This document shows positions 21,402 through 36,400 of a stretch of DNA of 64,000 nt, one piece after another. The notes beneath the pieces are model-generated. The model did not search any database, was not told where the DNA came from, and saw only the letters and a list, made by a program, of their open reading frames with translations. The translations under genes and the position numbers were made by a program. The DNA comes from Bathymodiolus brooksi (lineage: Eukaryota > Mollusca > Bivalvia > Mytilida > Modiolidae), in NCBI GenBank assembly GCA_963680875.1, contig OY804588.1, positions 75,912,829-75,976,828 on the forward strand. Reading direction: 5' to 3'. The stretch's first letter is position 1. Each line of letters opens with the position of its first letter.

Positions 21402-24400
21402 GTGAGAAATACAAAATATGTCCCCAAAATCGCCCCAGATTGTTTATGTTTTTTGAAACCACAACAAAATACACTCTGTTTTGAATTTATTGTTTTGACT
21501 TGATCTCTGAAAAATACAATAATAGTTTTGTCACAGCATAAAACAATGATGTTGCAAGTCACTTTCTACACAAATTGTCAAAGTTTCAGATTGTATCTTA
21601 ATAATGGAGAAAGCTTTATCTCTGTGGAGCATAGTCCGAGATTCCTCTGCCGTCCGGCGTCATTATTATTTTTTGCTAGAGCCGTGGGACGTCAGAGAGC
21701 TCTACATACGGAAAACAGCAGATTTTCCCCCCAACTATGAGTCAGCACATTTCCACGTTTCGTGGATATTTGATTTTATTTTCTATCAGAAACCCTTATA
21801 TAAATCGCTTCACCAATCATTTTTCTATTCATTCATAGCCATCTTACCCTCAGAAAGGGGTGTTACACTCCATTACAGCACGATTTTCCCTTAGACCATA
21901 TGATTTCGTCATTTCACATCCATTTTGGAACATTTGTCACGTGACTTCGAGAAAACTACGATTACCGCAATGTATCATGGGAGATGATTTGCATATAAAC
22001 AAACAAACAAATATTTTTATTGCCTATCATAGGTGCCTGTTAAGGCAGAACAATTAACATAAAATTTAATACAGTTGATTATATTGATTGGTAATGATTT
22101 TAACAGCAATAGTGAATTACAGATAACCATAAGAAAAAAAAATATGATGTAGTATACCTTGTCCAAAAAGGGGGGACGTAACACATGCTCTTTCCCAAGC
22201 CCGTTGATAACACTTTGCCATTGAATCTTTTCTTTCCAACACATCTGTATTATTTCCTTCTGCTCTGCTTTAATCTGTAGATGGAACTGTTTGTCCTGCA
22301 GAATACGCTTAAATTTATCGTCTTCCATGTGGTTTGAATGTTGTTTACGTATGCATATAATGCTCCAAATAATTTGGCATGCTGCATTAATTAGCTCCCA
22401 TCATGCAATGCATTGCTGTCATCATTCAGTTAGTATCGCGAGATCAGGTTTGTAGATTCGAAAATGGAAGTCAGATGGTGGAATAATAGGATCTAAGGCA
22501 AAATCGTGCTGTAATGGAGTGTAACACCACTTTCTGAGGGTAAGATGGTTATGAATGAATAGAAAAATGATTGGTGAAGCGATTTATATAAGGGTTTCTG
22601 ATAGAAAATAAAATCTGATAGCCACGAAACGTGGAAATGTGCCGACCAAGAGTTGGAGAGGCAAATCTCGCTGTTTTCCGTATGTAGAGCTCTCTGACGT
22701 CCCACGGCTCTAGCAAAAAATAATAATGCTGTCAGACGGCAGAGGAATCTTGGTCTATGTGAAGCATTGCTATTGGCAATATTTAGCTATATATGGTTTG
22801 CTCAATTTATAGGTCAGGTGTCAAGGAAAATGATTGAAATTGTCCAGGGAATGAAGGGTACATATAACAAAGTTGGCAAAAAGAAAAATAATTCTGTCCG
22901 AAATTAGGTTCGACTTTCTGTTGACCCTACTCAAATTATATTGGATATTTTGTTGTGATTTGATTTAAATTGTTTACATGTTAGTATGGATGTTGAACTG
23001 AAATAACGATCAACAGTAAACAAATAAAGGCTACAGACTCATGGAAAATGTTATTTCTATTTCTCAGCTCCATACTGTCACCATGTGTCCATTTCAGAAG
23101 ATTGTTTGTATTCAAATGCTAATTCCAAACATTAATGCCAAAAAGTAAATTGACATATTTGAAAAGCATGTATACTTCATCGTTTTCCTGAAGAATACTA
23201 GATTATTCAGGATGGCAATGCACTTGTCCATCATGTACGTGTAGTACAGGAATTTTGAAATTAATCTCTTTTCAAATAAATGATACAGAGAGTCTTGACT
23301 TGAATATAATAAAACTATTTTTACAACAAGGTTTACCCGATTTTCCACTTTGATGATTAAAATCATATCCAGATGAACCTTCATAAATCAACCAATGAGA
23401 GCTTCATATTTTCATTGGGCTGAGACAAAAGTGTGAAAGGTGCTGTTAACGAGTTCAGCAGTGAAGTTTTTGTGGGTCAATCATGAATTTATCTGGACAT
23501 CACCTCTATCGATTTCTGTCAGCCAATTTTACTCAAATTGTAAATTGTGTTTGTTTGATGGTGTTTAACACCACTTTCAACAATATTTCAGTTATATCGT
23601 AGCAATCAGTTTTATCGGTGGAGGAAACTGGAATACCCGGAAAAAACCACCAATCTGTCGCAAGTCACTGACAAACTTTATCACATAATGTTGTACACCT
23701 CGCCCTGATCGAGATTCGAACTCACAACATCAGTGGTGATAGGCACTGATTGCATAGGTAGTTGTAAATCCAACTACCATATGATCACGGCCACGATGTC
23801 CCCATGTGTTTACATATAGGGACTGTTAAATAAATATTCTAATTCTAAAAGAATTACTTTTCATTATCTTTTTCATTAGAGTCTTATGACTGGCTTGATG
23901 TACCACAGACCGTCAGATCACATCAGTTACCTGATAGAATGTCTGTCAAAGGTCAAGGATAAAGGTCAGGAAAATTTAGCATGGAATTCCTTCGTAGAGG
24001 CTAAGAGAACGAAGACACCACTGCCACCCATTACACCTGATAATGGAAAACGTCCAAAATCCAGGACAAAAACGCCAGTCAAGATAGGTAATGCATTGTG
24101 GATTAGTCTACTATACATTTTTTTTTAGATAAATGAATTATTATTTGTAATATTTGTTTTGTCCAAAGCAAGATTAGAAAAAAACACTTTAAAAGTAAAC
24201 ACAATTTTTCTCTCTTTGACTTGACAAAGACCTTTTAGGTCGAAGCGAAATATTAGGCAAATTCCTTTTTTTCTGTTTTATATATTCATCGTTTTGATAT
24301 TTTTAACGATGGCCAAAACCAAAAAGATGACATTCACTGTGTTTTTATATTGCATATTTTTATTAGCCATCTTGCAACATATTTAATGTACTGCTTCAGG

Positions 24401-27400
24401 GTAACTTCTGTCAATTTGACAAAGAGAAAATTAAGTCTATCGCTAGTAATGAATAAAACGTTTCATTTACACTACTCTTTACTTGTGCTGTAAGAATTTA
24501 ACATCTGTGATTTGGAAATAAATCTATTTGTTGAGCTAATATAATGCTATCTGATAAAAATCAATTATTTCTAAAAATGCTTCACTCTACCCTCGTCTTC
24601 ATCTTTGGCGGCGTTAGACATATTTTCGTGGTCACATGGTGGAAATATTAAACTGGATGGCTGAAACCAATAGCATTGCATGTTGCAAAACATGTGTTTT
24701 GTAGGAAAAATATGAAATGGATACATGTAAGCTTTGCCATGAGGGACTGCCCCCCCCCAAAAAAAACCTACAAAATATTTTTGTAGGGGGACAAATTTAG
24801 AGTTTTCAGTCAACTGCATACATATTTTGACATGGGGTGAACTGAATACCTTGAGCTTATCTCTAGGTTAAAAATAATATCATTATAAGGGACGCAACTG
24901 ACAAAATCTAGCAGATTTTAGTGGAAGGGAATTATGTAATTTCTGCTAACGCTGCCCTAAAGTGTAGAGGGAGGTTGATCGTAACCCTAATGCTGCCCTA
25001 AAGTATAAAGGGAGGGAGGTTAGTAAAGATGCACCCCATAGACATCTGAAAAAACTCTATCTAGCCTTTCATCCAGTGAACTAGATTTTCCTTTAACCAA
25101 ACACTCTGTTAAGATTTTGCCAGCAACATTAACATAAATTGTTAATCTGAAGTATATTTCGATGCAAGATTAGTTGGAGTTGTGTCAGAATGGAGCATAG
25201 CATATTTGATAATACGAATTTTCATCAGATTATTAACAATGATACAGTGTTTCAGCTAGGCATGGTTTAAAGATATTTTACAAGTCCAGTCTTTGCGCTA
25301 ACCCACTTGCCCGAAGTCAGGACAAGTAAAACTGGATTCGCACAAGTGAAAATTATGAAATAATTTTTTTGAATAAATGGAATTTTTTTGTAAATTTGGC
25401 TTAGTAGGTGAAAAAAATTAAGGCAAAGACTGCAAGTCTTTTTTTTTCTCTCACAGTTTGCCTGCTAATTCTTTAGAAAAATAAATAGTTGAAAAACAAA
25501 ATAAATATATGGATGAACTATCAAATAGTCTTGCAGCTCTGATAGTGAAACATCATTCAAATATTTTGTATGTTATACCCTTTTCAACTGATATACATGT
25601 ACGGTATTGAATTTTGACTACCATTTTCATGCCAAATTTCGTCAAGTGGCACCCTGTCTAAATATGTTTATCCCTAGCTGGAACCCTGTAGTTGTGTACA
25701 ATTATCTTTAGAGTTATCTCCCTTATAATGTGTTTGTTTGATATGATGGAACTTTTTTTTATCAGGCAAAGATTACTATTGGGTAGAGAGAACTGAAAAG
25801 TCATTCATAGGTATATGGTATGGAGTTATCACCTCTATACTGTGACAAAATAACTTTTCAGAGACAATTAACTTGGCAATTTGAATATTTGCAGTGAAAT
25901 TTTCTTTGTGTCTCAAAATTTACTAATTCAAAATAAAAATAAAAAAATAACAAAACTTGGTTTTAGAATCGTCACCACATTCAACACATTTTAAAATTTG
26001 AAATTTCAATGAGTTTATGTTATGATTTGCCTTAAGTTCAAACAATTCTTCTAAAGACACACATTTAAAGTCTAACAACTATTTTTTTTTTTTTGCAAAA
26101 TAAGCTCACTATTTGTCTTATTTAAATTTCTAGAACCAGAAAGGTCTATCACTCCAGTCGATAACGCAGATAATGCACGGAAGCAGGGTAAAAACATCAC
26201 ATACAAATGCTCTATATTCTGCTTCAAAGACAGACAAACAAACAATATCTTATGTCTAAGGTGACTTAAGCTAAAAAATAGATGTAATAAGCTAAAAATA
26301 GATGTCTTAAGCTAAAAATAGATGTCATAAGCTAAAAATAGATGTCTTAAGCTAAAAATAGATGTCATAAAAGTTGTATATTTTTATTTCTAATGTTTTA
26401 AGTGTGTGGATGAACAGTATTTGTTTTATTTTTTAGAATATTATGATTGGAATTAATGCACATGCATTTAAAAACTATTTACAAAATGATCTGATTTGTA
26501 ATAAGACACACCTATATTAAGATATTGTCTGGAACTGTCTTCTATTATTATATATTACTATTAGTGATAGAAAGTAAAAATATACAAAATATACCCAATC
26601 TGTTTCAAGTTGATAATTTCATTAATGATGACATCACCTCGATTTTTGAATGAATAATCATCAGTGATGACAAAATCGAAGAGAAAATGTGATCTGTCAG
26701 TTTGTAATTTAACTGTTATGACTTAAATACTCTGAGAAATATTAACCAATTGGTCCAATATATATTTAACTCGTCTTGCATATGATTGGATAGTCAAAAA
26801 TGCATGAAAGGTTACCTATGAAAACATGAACTTTCTCTGTACAATGACAACTAAATATGTATCTGCACCAATATATATAATGCACAGTGTGAGACATAAT
26901 CAGAATTGTATTATTTTGTAATTTGAAATGCCTTCATAATTCTTAATGAACTTGAGATGAGAAGTGAACTATTGAGTTTAAAGTCTAGCTTGACCCTAGC
27001 CCATACATGTTATTATCTTGGCTTTACACAGTCAAATTTTCCCTTCAAATTCAATTCAAACTTCACCTGTTTCAAGCAGAAATTTTAGCATCAAGACACA
27101 TCTACGAACATGTTCAATGTGTTCATCAAGTATTGGAAGTGAGTTGGAGTCCCCAAAATGAAAATTTGAATTTACTGGTCCGAATCATATTCTTGAATTA
27201 AATTTTATATATGGTCCGAACAAAGTTTTACTGGTTTTGGGCCAGAGGACCAATGCTTATCGTAAGGACTGGAGTTGGATGGGTGTTAAGACTGCCAAAT
27301 ATGTATTTGAAGCATGTGCCTAGGTAAAGTTTGGGTCATGTTTGAAGTGAATTTGAAGAAAAAATTGACTGTATGAACACACCTTTATTTAGATTATTTA

Positions 27401-30400
27401 GCCTGCACAAGATATTGTACATTATATTTACAGTCTGCATATAAACATGTCAATATTTGCACATATTTTAATATAATTCTATTCTTACTAGAATTTATCA
27501 ATAACTCGTAATCCGATTGGATATCGTCACTTATTCTACGTCATTCGAAAGGAATTTATAAATCAATATTTCCGTTTGCCAGACTACTTTTTCCCCCGGT
27601 CATTCCATGCGTATAAATCTACGAGCAATGATACTAAGGGGTTCTGCTGGAAGGATCTGCCATTTTGAAAATGTGAAATCCTACATGTCATATTTACAAC
27701 AATACACAAAAATAATTAAAAAGCTTACCTTGAAAACTTATTTTAGTTAAATTGTATCAAACTTGAAGCATACACGAAGCCAAATAACGAATAATCTTTA
27801 CGTTTCAAACTGGAAGTTTTCATATGACATGGTTATGTTCCAAAGCCGTCAATAACATTTCGCGGATTTTTTTCAGTTTACAATCGTACGTGTATTGTAT
27901 GTCCATTGTCCATCCTTGTGTATTTCTTTAATAGTATTTAGCGTCGAAAACAAACACGATGTCCAAGATTAAGAGTTATAAGGATTAAACACTGTGTTTT
28001 TAGGAAATAATGTATGTATAAACTCCGGCAGCTCACTCACAAACTTTACATAAAGTCCTTCGGACTTTAATTAGTTTGTGAGTAAGCTGCCGGAGTTTAT
28101 ACATAGATAATTTCCTAAAAAACAGTGTTTAATCCTATAATAAAATTAGCTCGAAGATAAAAACTTGACGTGTAAAAAGTTGGAGATTTGGGATGCAGGA
28201 TCTTAAGAACATCTAATTTGGTATTACTTCTCAAATGATTATTTAATGAAGACAAGATATAGTCAAATTTTCAATATTATTTTAGTTTGAACTAAAATCT
28301 GATTTTAAAACTTGATAAAGAAGGATGAAATTCATTAAAAATATGTAAAAAATGTTGACTTTATCCTTCAAAACAGTAATTACAAGTTTAAATGAAGATT
28401 ATATATAACTGTATCAGTGGTGTAATGGTTAGCATGCTCATCGTAAATGTGGGTTCAAGTCCTGGTGAGGTCAAACCAAAGACTATAAAACAGGTATTTG
28501 TTGCTTCTCTGCTAAGGATCCATCATTTAGGAGCAAGAGCAAAGAATGGTTGGCTCTGAATCAGGATAATGTGTTGGAGTGGAGCGACATGTCTACCCGC
28601 AGACTGTTGTTTTAGTGAGCCAGCAATATAAAAATCCTACTCGTAGTGTTGGTCTAGTACAAAGCAGGTATCATTGTCATCTCATCCTAATTTGTATCTT
28701 GTTGTCGTCATGATGTAGCTGAAAAATTGTTGAGTTAGCGTCGTCGTAATTTAATTTGTTCTCATCATGTTATAGCTGAAAAATTGCTAATTATCGTTTA
28801 ATTATACCCCCGCTCCCCGAAGGGGGAGGGGGGTATACTGTTTTACCTCTGTCCATCTGTCCTTCCATCCGTCCAAGATATTTTTCGTCACATTTTTCTC
28901 AGTAACTGTTGATGGCAGAAATCTGATATTTGGTCACAAGCATCATATAGGTATACCATATTGTGGGTAGCGTTTTTGAACCCATCGGATTCCTACTTCC
29001 TGTTTGCCGACTTAGTTGGTCTTTATACACATTGAACATATATGCACATTTTTCGTCACATTTTTCTCAGCAACTATTGATGACAGAGATCTGATATTAG
29101 GTCACAAGCATCATATAGGTACCCCATATCGTGGGAAGCGTTTTTGGACCCATCAGATTCCTACTTCCTGTTTGCCGACTTAGTTAGTTTTTATACACAT
29201 TGAACATATATGCACATTTTTCTCAGCAACTATTGATGACAGAAATCTGATATTTGGTCACAAGCTTCATATAGGTACCCCATATCGTGGGAAGCGTTTT
29301 TGAACCCATCGGATTCCTATTTCCTGTTTGCCAACTTTGTTGATTTTTATACACATTGAACATATATGCTAATTTTTCGTCGCATTTTTCTCAGCAACTA
29401 TTGATGACAGGAATCTGATATTTGGTCACAAGCTTCATATAGGTACCCCATATCGTGGGAAGCGTTTTTGGACCCATCAGATTCCTACTTCCTGTTTGCC
29501 GATTTTGTTGATTTTTATACACATTTAACATACATTTGTATATGCACATTTTTCGTCGCATTTTTCTCAGCAACTATTGATGACAGGAATCTGATATTTG
29601 GTCACAAGCTTCATATAGGTATGCCATATTGTGGGAAGCGTTTTTGGACCCGTCAGATTCCTACTTCCTGTTTGCCGACTTAGTTGGTTTCTATACACAT
29701 TGAACATATATGCACATTTTTCGTCACATTTTTCTCAGCAACTATTGATGGCAGAGATCTGATATTTGGTCACAAGCTTCATATAGGTACCTCATATCGT
29801 GGGAAGCGTTTTTTGACCCGTCAGATTCCTACTTCCTGTTCGCCAAAGAGCGGGGGTATCATAGGTGAGCATTAGCTCACAGTTCATCTTGTTTTTTTAT
29901 AAATTTGTATACATACATGTACTCACAAAATCCATGTTTGTGTCTTCAGTAGGAATGATAAACTATGAAAATATTGTTACGTTTTCTATTGTTATATGAA
30001 TAATATGATTGTGGTCACTAGTAAAACATGCTAATGAAGATGGGTAGCAGTCCTCACGATGAGCACTGGTCCTCAGGCCCAAGACAAGTAAATTTGTTTG
30101 GACCAGTAAATTTTTCAGTTTTATTTTGAACTATATAAAAATAAATTCAAAATTTTGATTCAGACCACCAGTAAATTCACACTTTCATTTTGGGGTCTGG
30201 GGTAGTGCCATCGAAAGATCCAAACAGTGTGATAGTTTTTAATTATATATATTATCTTTCATGAAATCTGCTCTAATTAAAGAAGTGTTAAATATGAATT
30301 AAATTTTAATTATATAGAGTCACCAGTACCATTAGAAGAAAAGAAGGGAACACCACTGCCACCTATTGGAGATAAGATTGAAGAAGAACCAACAAAAAGT

Positions 30401-33400
30401 GACGAGGTTTCATCAACTGCAAAGGCCACCCCTAAAGACCATGGAATTCCTGACGTACCTATTGTTTTTATTATGGGTAAGAACTGCATCACCAAAAAGT
30501 CTTTTATTTCACTTCCATCACCTTTTGGTCAGGTATATCTTAATCATGTTGGTTCTACAGTCATTTGTATCAACTTATTATATTTTGTAGTAATAGGCAA
30601 AATTAAAAATAATTCAAATAGCTTAAAAATAATGTACCATTAAACATGATCTTATAATGTTTCACTTTATTACTAGATACTGTTTTTAAGTAAACATTAG
30701 AGAATACCGAAGGGACAATCAAAAATGGACAATCCAGAGAAATTGGCAACATAGGGTACATAAGATGAAGACAAATAAAACAAAAACACAGCACAATATG
30801 TGTTGGAAACCACTATGCACATACAAGCAAACACTAATAATGTAAATAAGATATGAGCCCTCCTAATTAATTTATTCATATTCATATTTAGGTGGACCTG
30901 GATCTGGGAAACTGACACAGGTGAATAGCCTACTGAAACTGGCAGAGGGATGGGTCCATCTGTCAATGGGAGACATTTTACGATCAGAGATCGCTAATAA
31001 GGGTAAAGCTGAAGACAAATGGAGTATGATTGGTGATCTGGTATCTAAAGGAGAAATGGCACCTGAGGTAGGAAATACTATAGAGGTCTGAGGAGGGAGG
31101 GCCTATGAGAGGTCGGAGGGGGGAGGAGCTATGAGAGGTCTGAAGGGGGAGGGGATATGATAGTTTATGATCAGTGATTATTGGAGAATGACTCCAGAGG
31201 TATGAATTACAATAGAGGTCTGAGGGAAGAGGGAGTATATATGATGGTTTATGAATTGATCAGGCATAGTTTGCTTGAGGATCAGTGATTATTGGAGAAA
31301 GACTCCAGAGTGATAACATCCCATAATTGGATATATTTATGCTAAGATATATTTATGTTAAGATATATTTATGTTAGTATTCAGTGTTTATCAAGTCAGA
31401 GACTGATTTAATTAAAGGGCATAATTTTTGTTATCCCAACGTACAATGAATGTTGCTGGATTTCAGAAAGAATTTGGATTTAATGTTTTATACCATTGTT
31501 ATAAATATATTAGGATGAGAATGGTGTATATATGTAAAATGATTCACTGTAAATTTTACTCAAAATAACAGTATGGTAATCATAAAATTTTCTTTCTATT
31601 TTGAGGCTAGCACTATCTTCTAATACTGAGTATGATGAATAACGATTGATATTTCAGGTCCATATGACATGTATTACGGTATGCGTAGTGAAAAAAGGGT
31701 GTTTGATGCATCACATTATAGGGCACTCCCACCCTTATTTATTTATAATTACGTCTGGATACGTTTTTGACGATCTGAAAAGATCAGCTATTATGCTTAA
31801 ATTTGAAATAGAATCTTAGCACATTTTGGCACAATATTTAATTATTTGTGCTTCTTTATTTTAAGACAAAACATTATTTCAATGTTAAAGCTTGTAATTG
31901 TTCCAGTTGCAGGGTTTATGAAATTGCATATGGGTTTCATGGTCCTAGTGAAAAAAATGTCAGTCCTCAATGATATTCTATAGCAAAATACCAATCTTAT
32001 GTCAGTCCTTGGCACAATCTGCCCAAATTTTGCCGGTCATATCTGACAGGACTGCCAAATTTCACAAACTCTGCAATTGGCATCACTTTCTAAAATAGAG
32101 AGTACTTTAATATTGTAGTATACCTTGTGTGATCAATTACTGAAAATTTAACCTCTCTATAAAGGACACCTTGCCACAAAGACCATTTGTTCAGGTCACA
32201 TGACTCCATCGATTGAGAAAGTTTAAAATAGAATTGTTGTACTTATTTTTCAGGAAATAACAGGGGAACTACTTCTGAATTCTTTCAAAGAACATAAAGA
32301 TGCCAAGGGATTTATTTTAGAGGGTTATCCTAGAGATATGGCTCAAGTAGAGGAATATATGAAAGTGGTGAGTATCTCATACCTGGAGGGGAAGGGGGTT
32401 ATCCTAGAGATATGGCTCAAGTAGAGGAATATATGAAAGTGGTGAGTATGTCATACATGGTAAGGGGAGGGGGTATACATGGAGGGGAGGGGGTTATCCT
32501 AGAGATATGGCTCAAGTAGAGGAATATATGAAAGTGGTGAGTATGTCATACATGGTAAGGGGAGAGGGTATACATGGAGGGGAGGGGGTATTCATGGAGG
32601 GGAGGGGGTTATCCTAGAGGTATGGCTCAAGTAGAGGAATACATGAAAGTGATGAGTATCTCATATATGGAGGAGAAAGGGTATACATGGAGTTATGAGA
32701 TCCTGGCTTTTTCTAAAAAAAAATGTTGCAAAACAAACAGTAAATGAGTGCTCATAGAATGGGTTTTAGAAAAACACTTTTTGTTTTTATCAGAAAATTT
32801 AAGATGGGTGCCATTGCTGGAAATGTTTTAACGTAAGATCATAAAGATTATAATATTAAAGTTCGAATAAATAGCATTATTTAGGAACTGTAAAAATGTC
32901 TGTAAATGAAGTTGTAAGGAGTTATCTTTCTTTGTTAATAATTCATTTATTTCTATATATTTGTTCTCAGATTGGCAGAGTGGATGTAATTTTCTATTTG
33001 GATTGTGAGGAATATTACTGCACACAGAGGTTACTTCACAGAGGTAAACAAACAGACAGGATTGACGATAACTTAGGAGCTATTTCAAGGAGGATCACTT
33101 TCTTTAAAGACCAAACATTACCTGTAGTCAAATTCTACGATGACTTGGGCAGAGTTTTTGTGGTTAGTACTGCTTAACTGATTACAGAAATTTGAATATT
33201 ACAAAAAAATGTGTAAAGAGTAATTTGTCATGAGGGGTTAGAAAAACTTGTGATGTGACGTGGTCTTGAGGCCAAGTGTCAACCAAAATGTACACTTTTA
33301 ATAGTCATGATTCAACAAAAATCTTGACTTCAATGGACGTTAGTTTAAGCATATTTTATTAATTAATCCAACATAACATAACATTACAATATTCAACTAT

Positions 33401-36400
33401 ATATAATACATAATAGAATGTCATTAATTGGATTGGGAAACAAGTTGCTAGAATTTATATTAATACCTATCCGTAGAAATAACGTTCATTGATAATATAA
33501 TATAAATCTCTAAGGGGAGAAACATATAGAACTAACTAATGATATTTTGATATAAATTACAGAAAGTGTTCATTATACAACCAAAATCTCAATTTTAATA
33601 GTCCCTGGTTTGGGTGAGGGTTTCATACGATAATAGACAAATTTTCAATTAACAGAATCATGTCGTAGAACTTTTTTTTTTATCTTTTCAATGTATAAAT
33701 TAAAATTTTACTGCATAATAAATTCCAACTAAAAATAAACCAATATTTCAGACAGTATCCATTAAAAAAACTAACTACAGTTACATTCTTGACAATTGAT
33801 AGCAAACCAGGCGAGATTCAAATGTGCTTGCTGCTACAGTGAAACCTGTCTAAACCAAACCTCATTTGAACTAACTGTTGTGTTCGTAATAGACAGGTGT
33901 TCAGGTTATACAGGTTAAATTAACAAAGATTTCCTACATTGGGATTTCAATCCAAGTTCGGTTTATACAGAATTACGTTTTATTTAGAGTTCAGTTTAGA
34001 CAGGTTTCAATGTATATAGGTCAATAGATAACTGGAGTTTTGATCAGTTATAAATGAGTAAGCTTGGTCATTATGTAGAATTAATCATATTTTTTCTTTT
34101 GTCATTTCAATGCAGATTAATGGAGATAGGGACACTAAAGAAATTGAATTTGAAATTTCAACCTTATTTAAATTCCTGAAAAAGAAAAATTTTGGTAAGT
34201 AAATAATATATATAAGTACTTCATAATGTTGTACACTCCCTTGGTTGTTTTATGGGGAGTGTGCTTGCCTCGTGTGTTGTAGATCATGGGTTTGAATCAC
34301 TTTTGAGTCAAACCAAATACTAATAAAATGTCATTTGTTGTTTTTCTGCTAAGCACACAGTATTAAGAAGTAAGAGCAAAGACTGGTTGACTCGGAGTTA
34401 TGATAATGTGTTGGAGTGGAGTGACATTTCTACCTGTTAATTATTGTTTCAGGTAGCTAGCACTATGAAAATCCAGCTAAGCATGTTTTTCTAGTAAAAA
34501 ACAGACATCATTATCATCTCATCAAAAAGTAACTTGTTCTTGCTATTATATGGCTGAAAAATTGCTCACTTGGCGTGATATAATATTCACACACCATTTT
34601 ATGTTTCTTTCTATCGGTAGTTATTTTGTTGTAAACAATTTTAAAAAGTTCTCTTTTTCATGCAAAGTTTTCATTTGAAAGTATAAATGATTTTTAGGAA
34701 CAAAATATTGTACACTAGAAGTGGAAAAAAAGATTCTTGCAAAGCCTTTTAATGTTTCAGTTAGACTTTGAAATCTTCAGGACAATTGCCAGTTTTATTA
34801 AAATTTCTTCAGGGCATTCTTTTATAGTTAAACTAATTTTTATAAAGTTCTTCAGGACAATTTTCAGCATTTTTGTTTGTCCAAAGACAATGTATTAGAA
34901 ATCAAAATACTTTAATTTGTTTTTAATAACATTTTTAATTTGTTTAATTGCAGTAACGGAGAAAGCTAAGCCATTAACAGCTCCCCCTCCACAGAAGAAA
35001 ACAACACCCCCACAGAACAATAAACCATCCACACCCAAACAAGATGATAAAAAAGACTCTGCACCATTAGATGTTATTATTCCTTTAGCCACCAGACCTC
35101 CGACCATTGATGTACCAGATACAGGAAGGAAGGAAGGTTTACCTACCTGTCCTATCATATTTGTTGTCGGTAAGACAGTATACAATAAAGCCTACCCATG
35201 CAGTCACCTGTATTAAAAGGTCACCTTTTTCTAGTCCTGTCATATACAATTTCATATTAATTGAACCTCTTTTTAGAGGTCACCTGTCTTAAAAGTTGAC
35301 GGTATATATTAAGCACACCATAAGCTCTTATATTTTAAGCACACCCATAGGCAAAGCCTATCACCACTAATGTTGTGAGTTCGAATCCAGCTCAGGCGAG
35401 ATTTACTTAACACAACATTATGTGATAAAGTTTGTCAGTGTCAGTCCCTTCATTAGGTCTGAATTTCTCCAGGTACTGACGTTTCCTCCACCAATAAAAC
35501 TGACTGCCACGATATATAACTGAACTATTGTTGAAGGTGGCGTCAAACACCATAACCCTAATCCTAACCTAAAGGCAGAAGTGGTTCTGGGGTTTGTACG
35601 AATTCCCCTTCAAAACCTAGGACTGTTAAAGTAAATATTTAGGTTGAACTATGACTATTAAAGCCTAGAGTATGACCCTAGCCATAAGACTATATTGCCT
35701 CGAGAGTTGAATGAATCCCTCCTCTTGAAAAATTCTGGCTGCTGGCGTGGTAAAATAAGTAAGTTGGTGTAATGGCTCACTGTTGCAAAAGTCTCCCAAA
35801 ACCCCTTTTTGAACCCCAAACATCATCTGAACCTCTTTTTAAACCCCTTCATAATGATACTTGTATCACTTATAATTTGTCTATACTCTTACAAGATGTC
35901 TTGATCCCTACAGTAGGTCATTCATTTCATATAAGATATTTTTTCAAGGTATTAGTTATGTAGTAAGGACCTCTATCTGATACATTTTGTCATTAACTTG
36001 CAGTGACTTGCTGCTGGTCGGTTGTTGTCTCTGGGTACTACAGTTTCCTCCATCAATAAAACTGACCATCATGATATAACTGAAATATTGTTAAAAGAGG
36101 TATTAGACACACATAACCCTTAACCCTATATTATATAAATTTATGAATAGAAAGTTTCAACAGCGATGGTCAACAATTATACTAATATCAACAAAATTGA
36201 CAATTATCTCTAAATCTTCGAATACAAAAAACACAATGACATATTTATCTGGATGAAATAAACTGTTGTTTCTGTTTGCTATAGGTGGACCAGGTAGTGG
36301 TAAAGGAACACAGTGTCAAAGGATTATAGAACGGTATAAGGAAACCGTGCATCTCTCCATGGGAGATATCCTTAGAAATCAGATAGCTCAACAGGGATCA

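Noticed and set aside
28415..28470. Possible tRNA gene
   Set aside because: It has A- and B-box-like sequence but is the head of a SINE; no full cloverleaf was supported.
32828..33025. Minus-strand frame overlapping AK5 exon 7
   Set aside because: Shadow of the real plus-strand exon.
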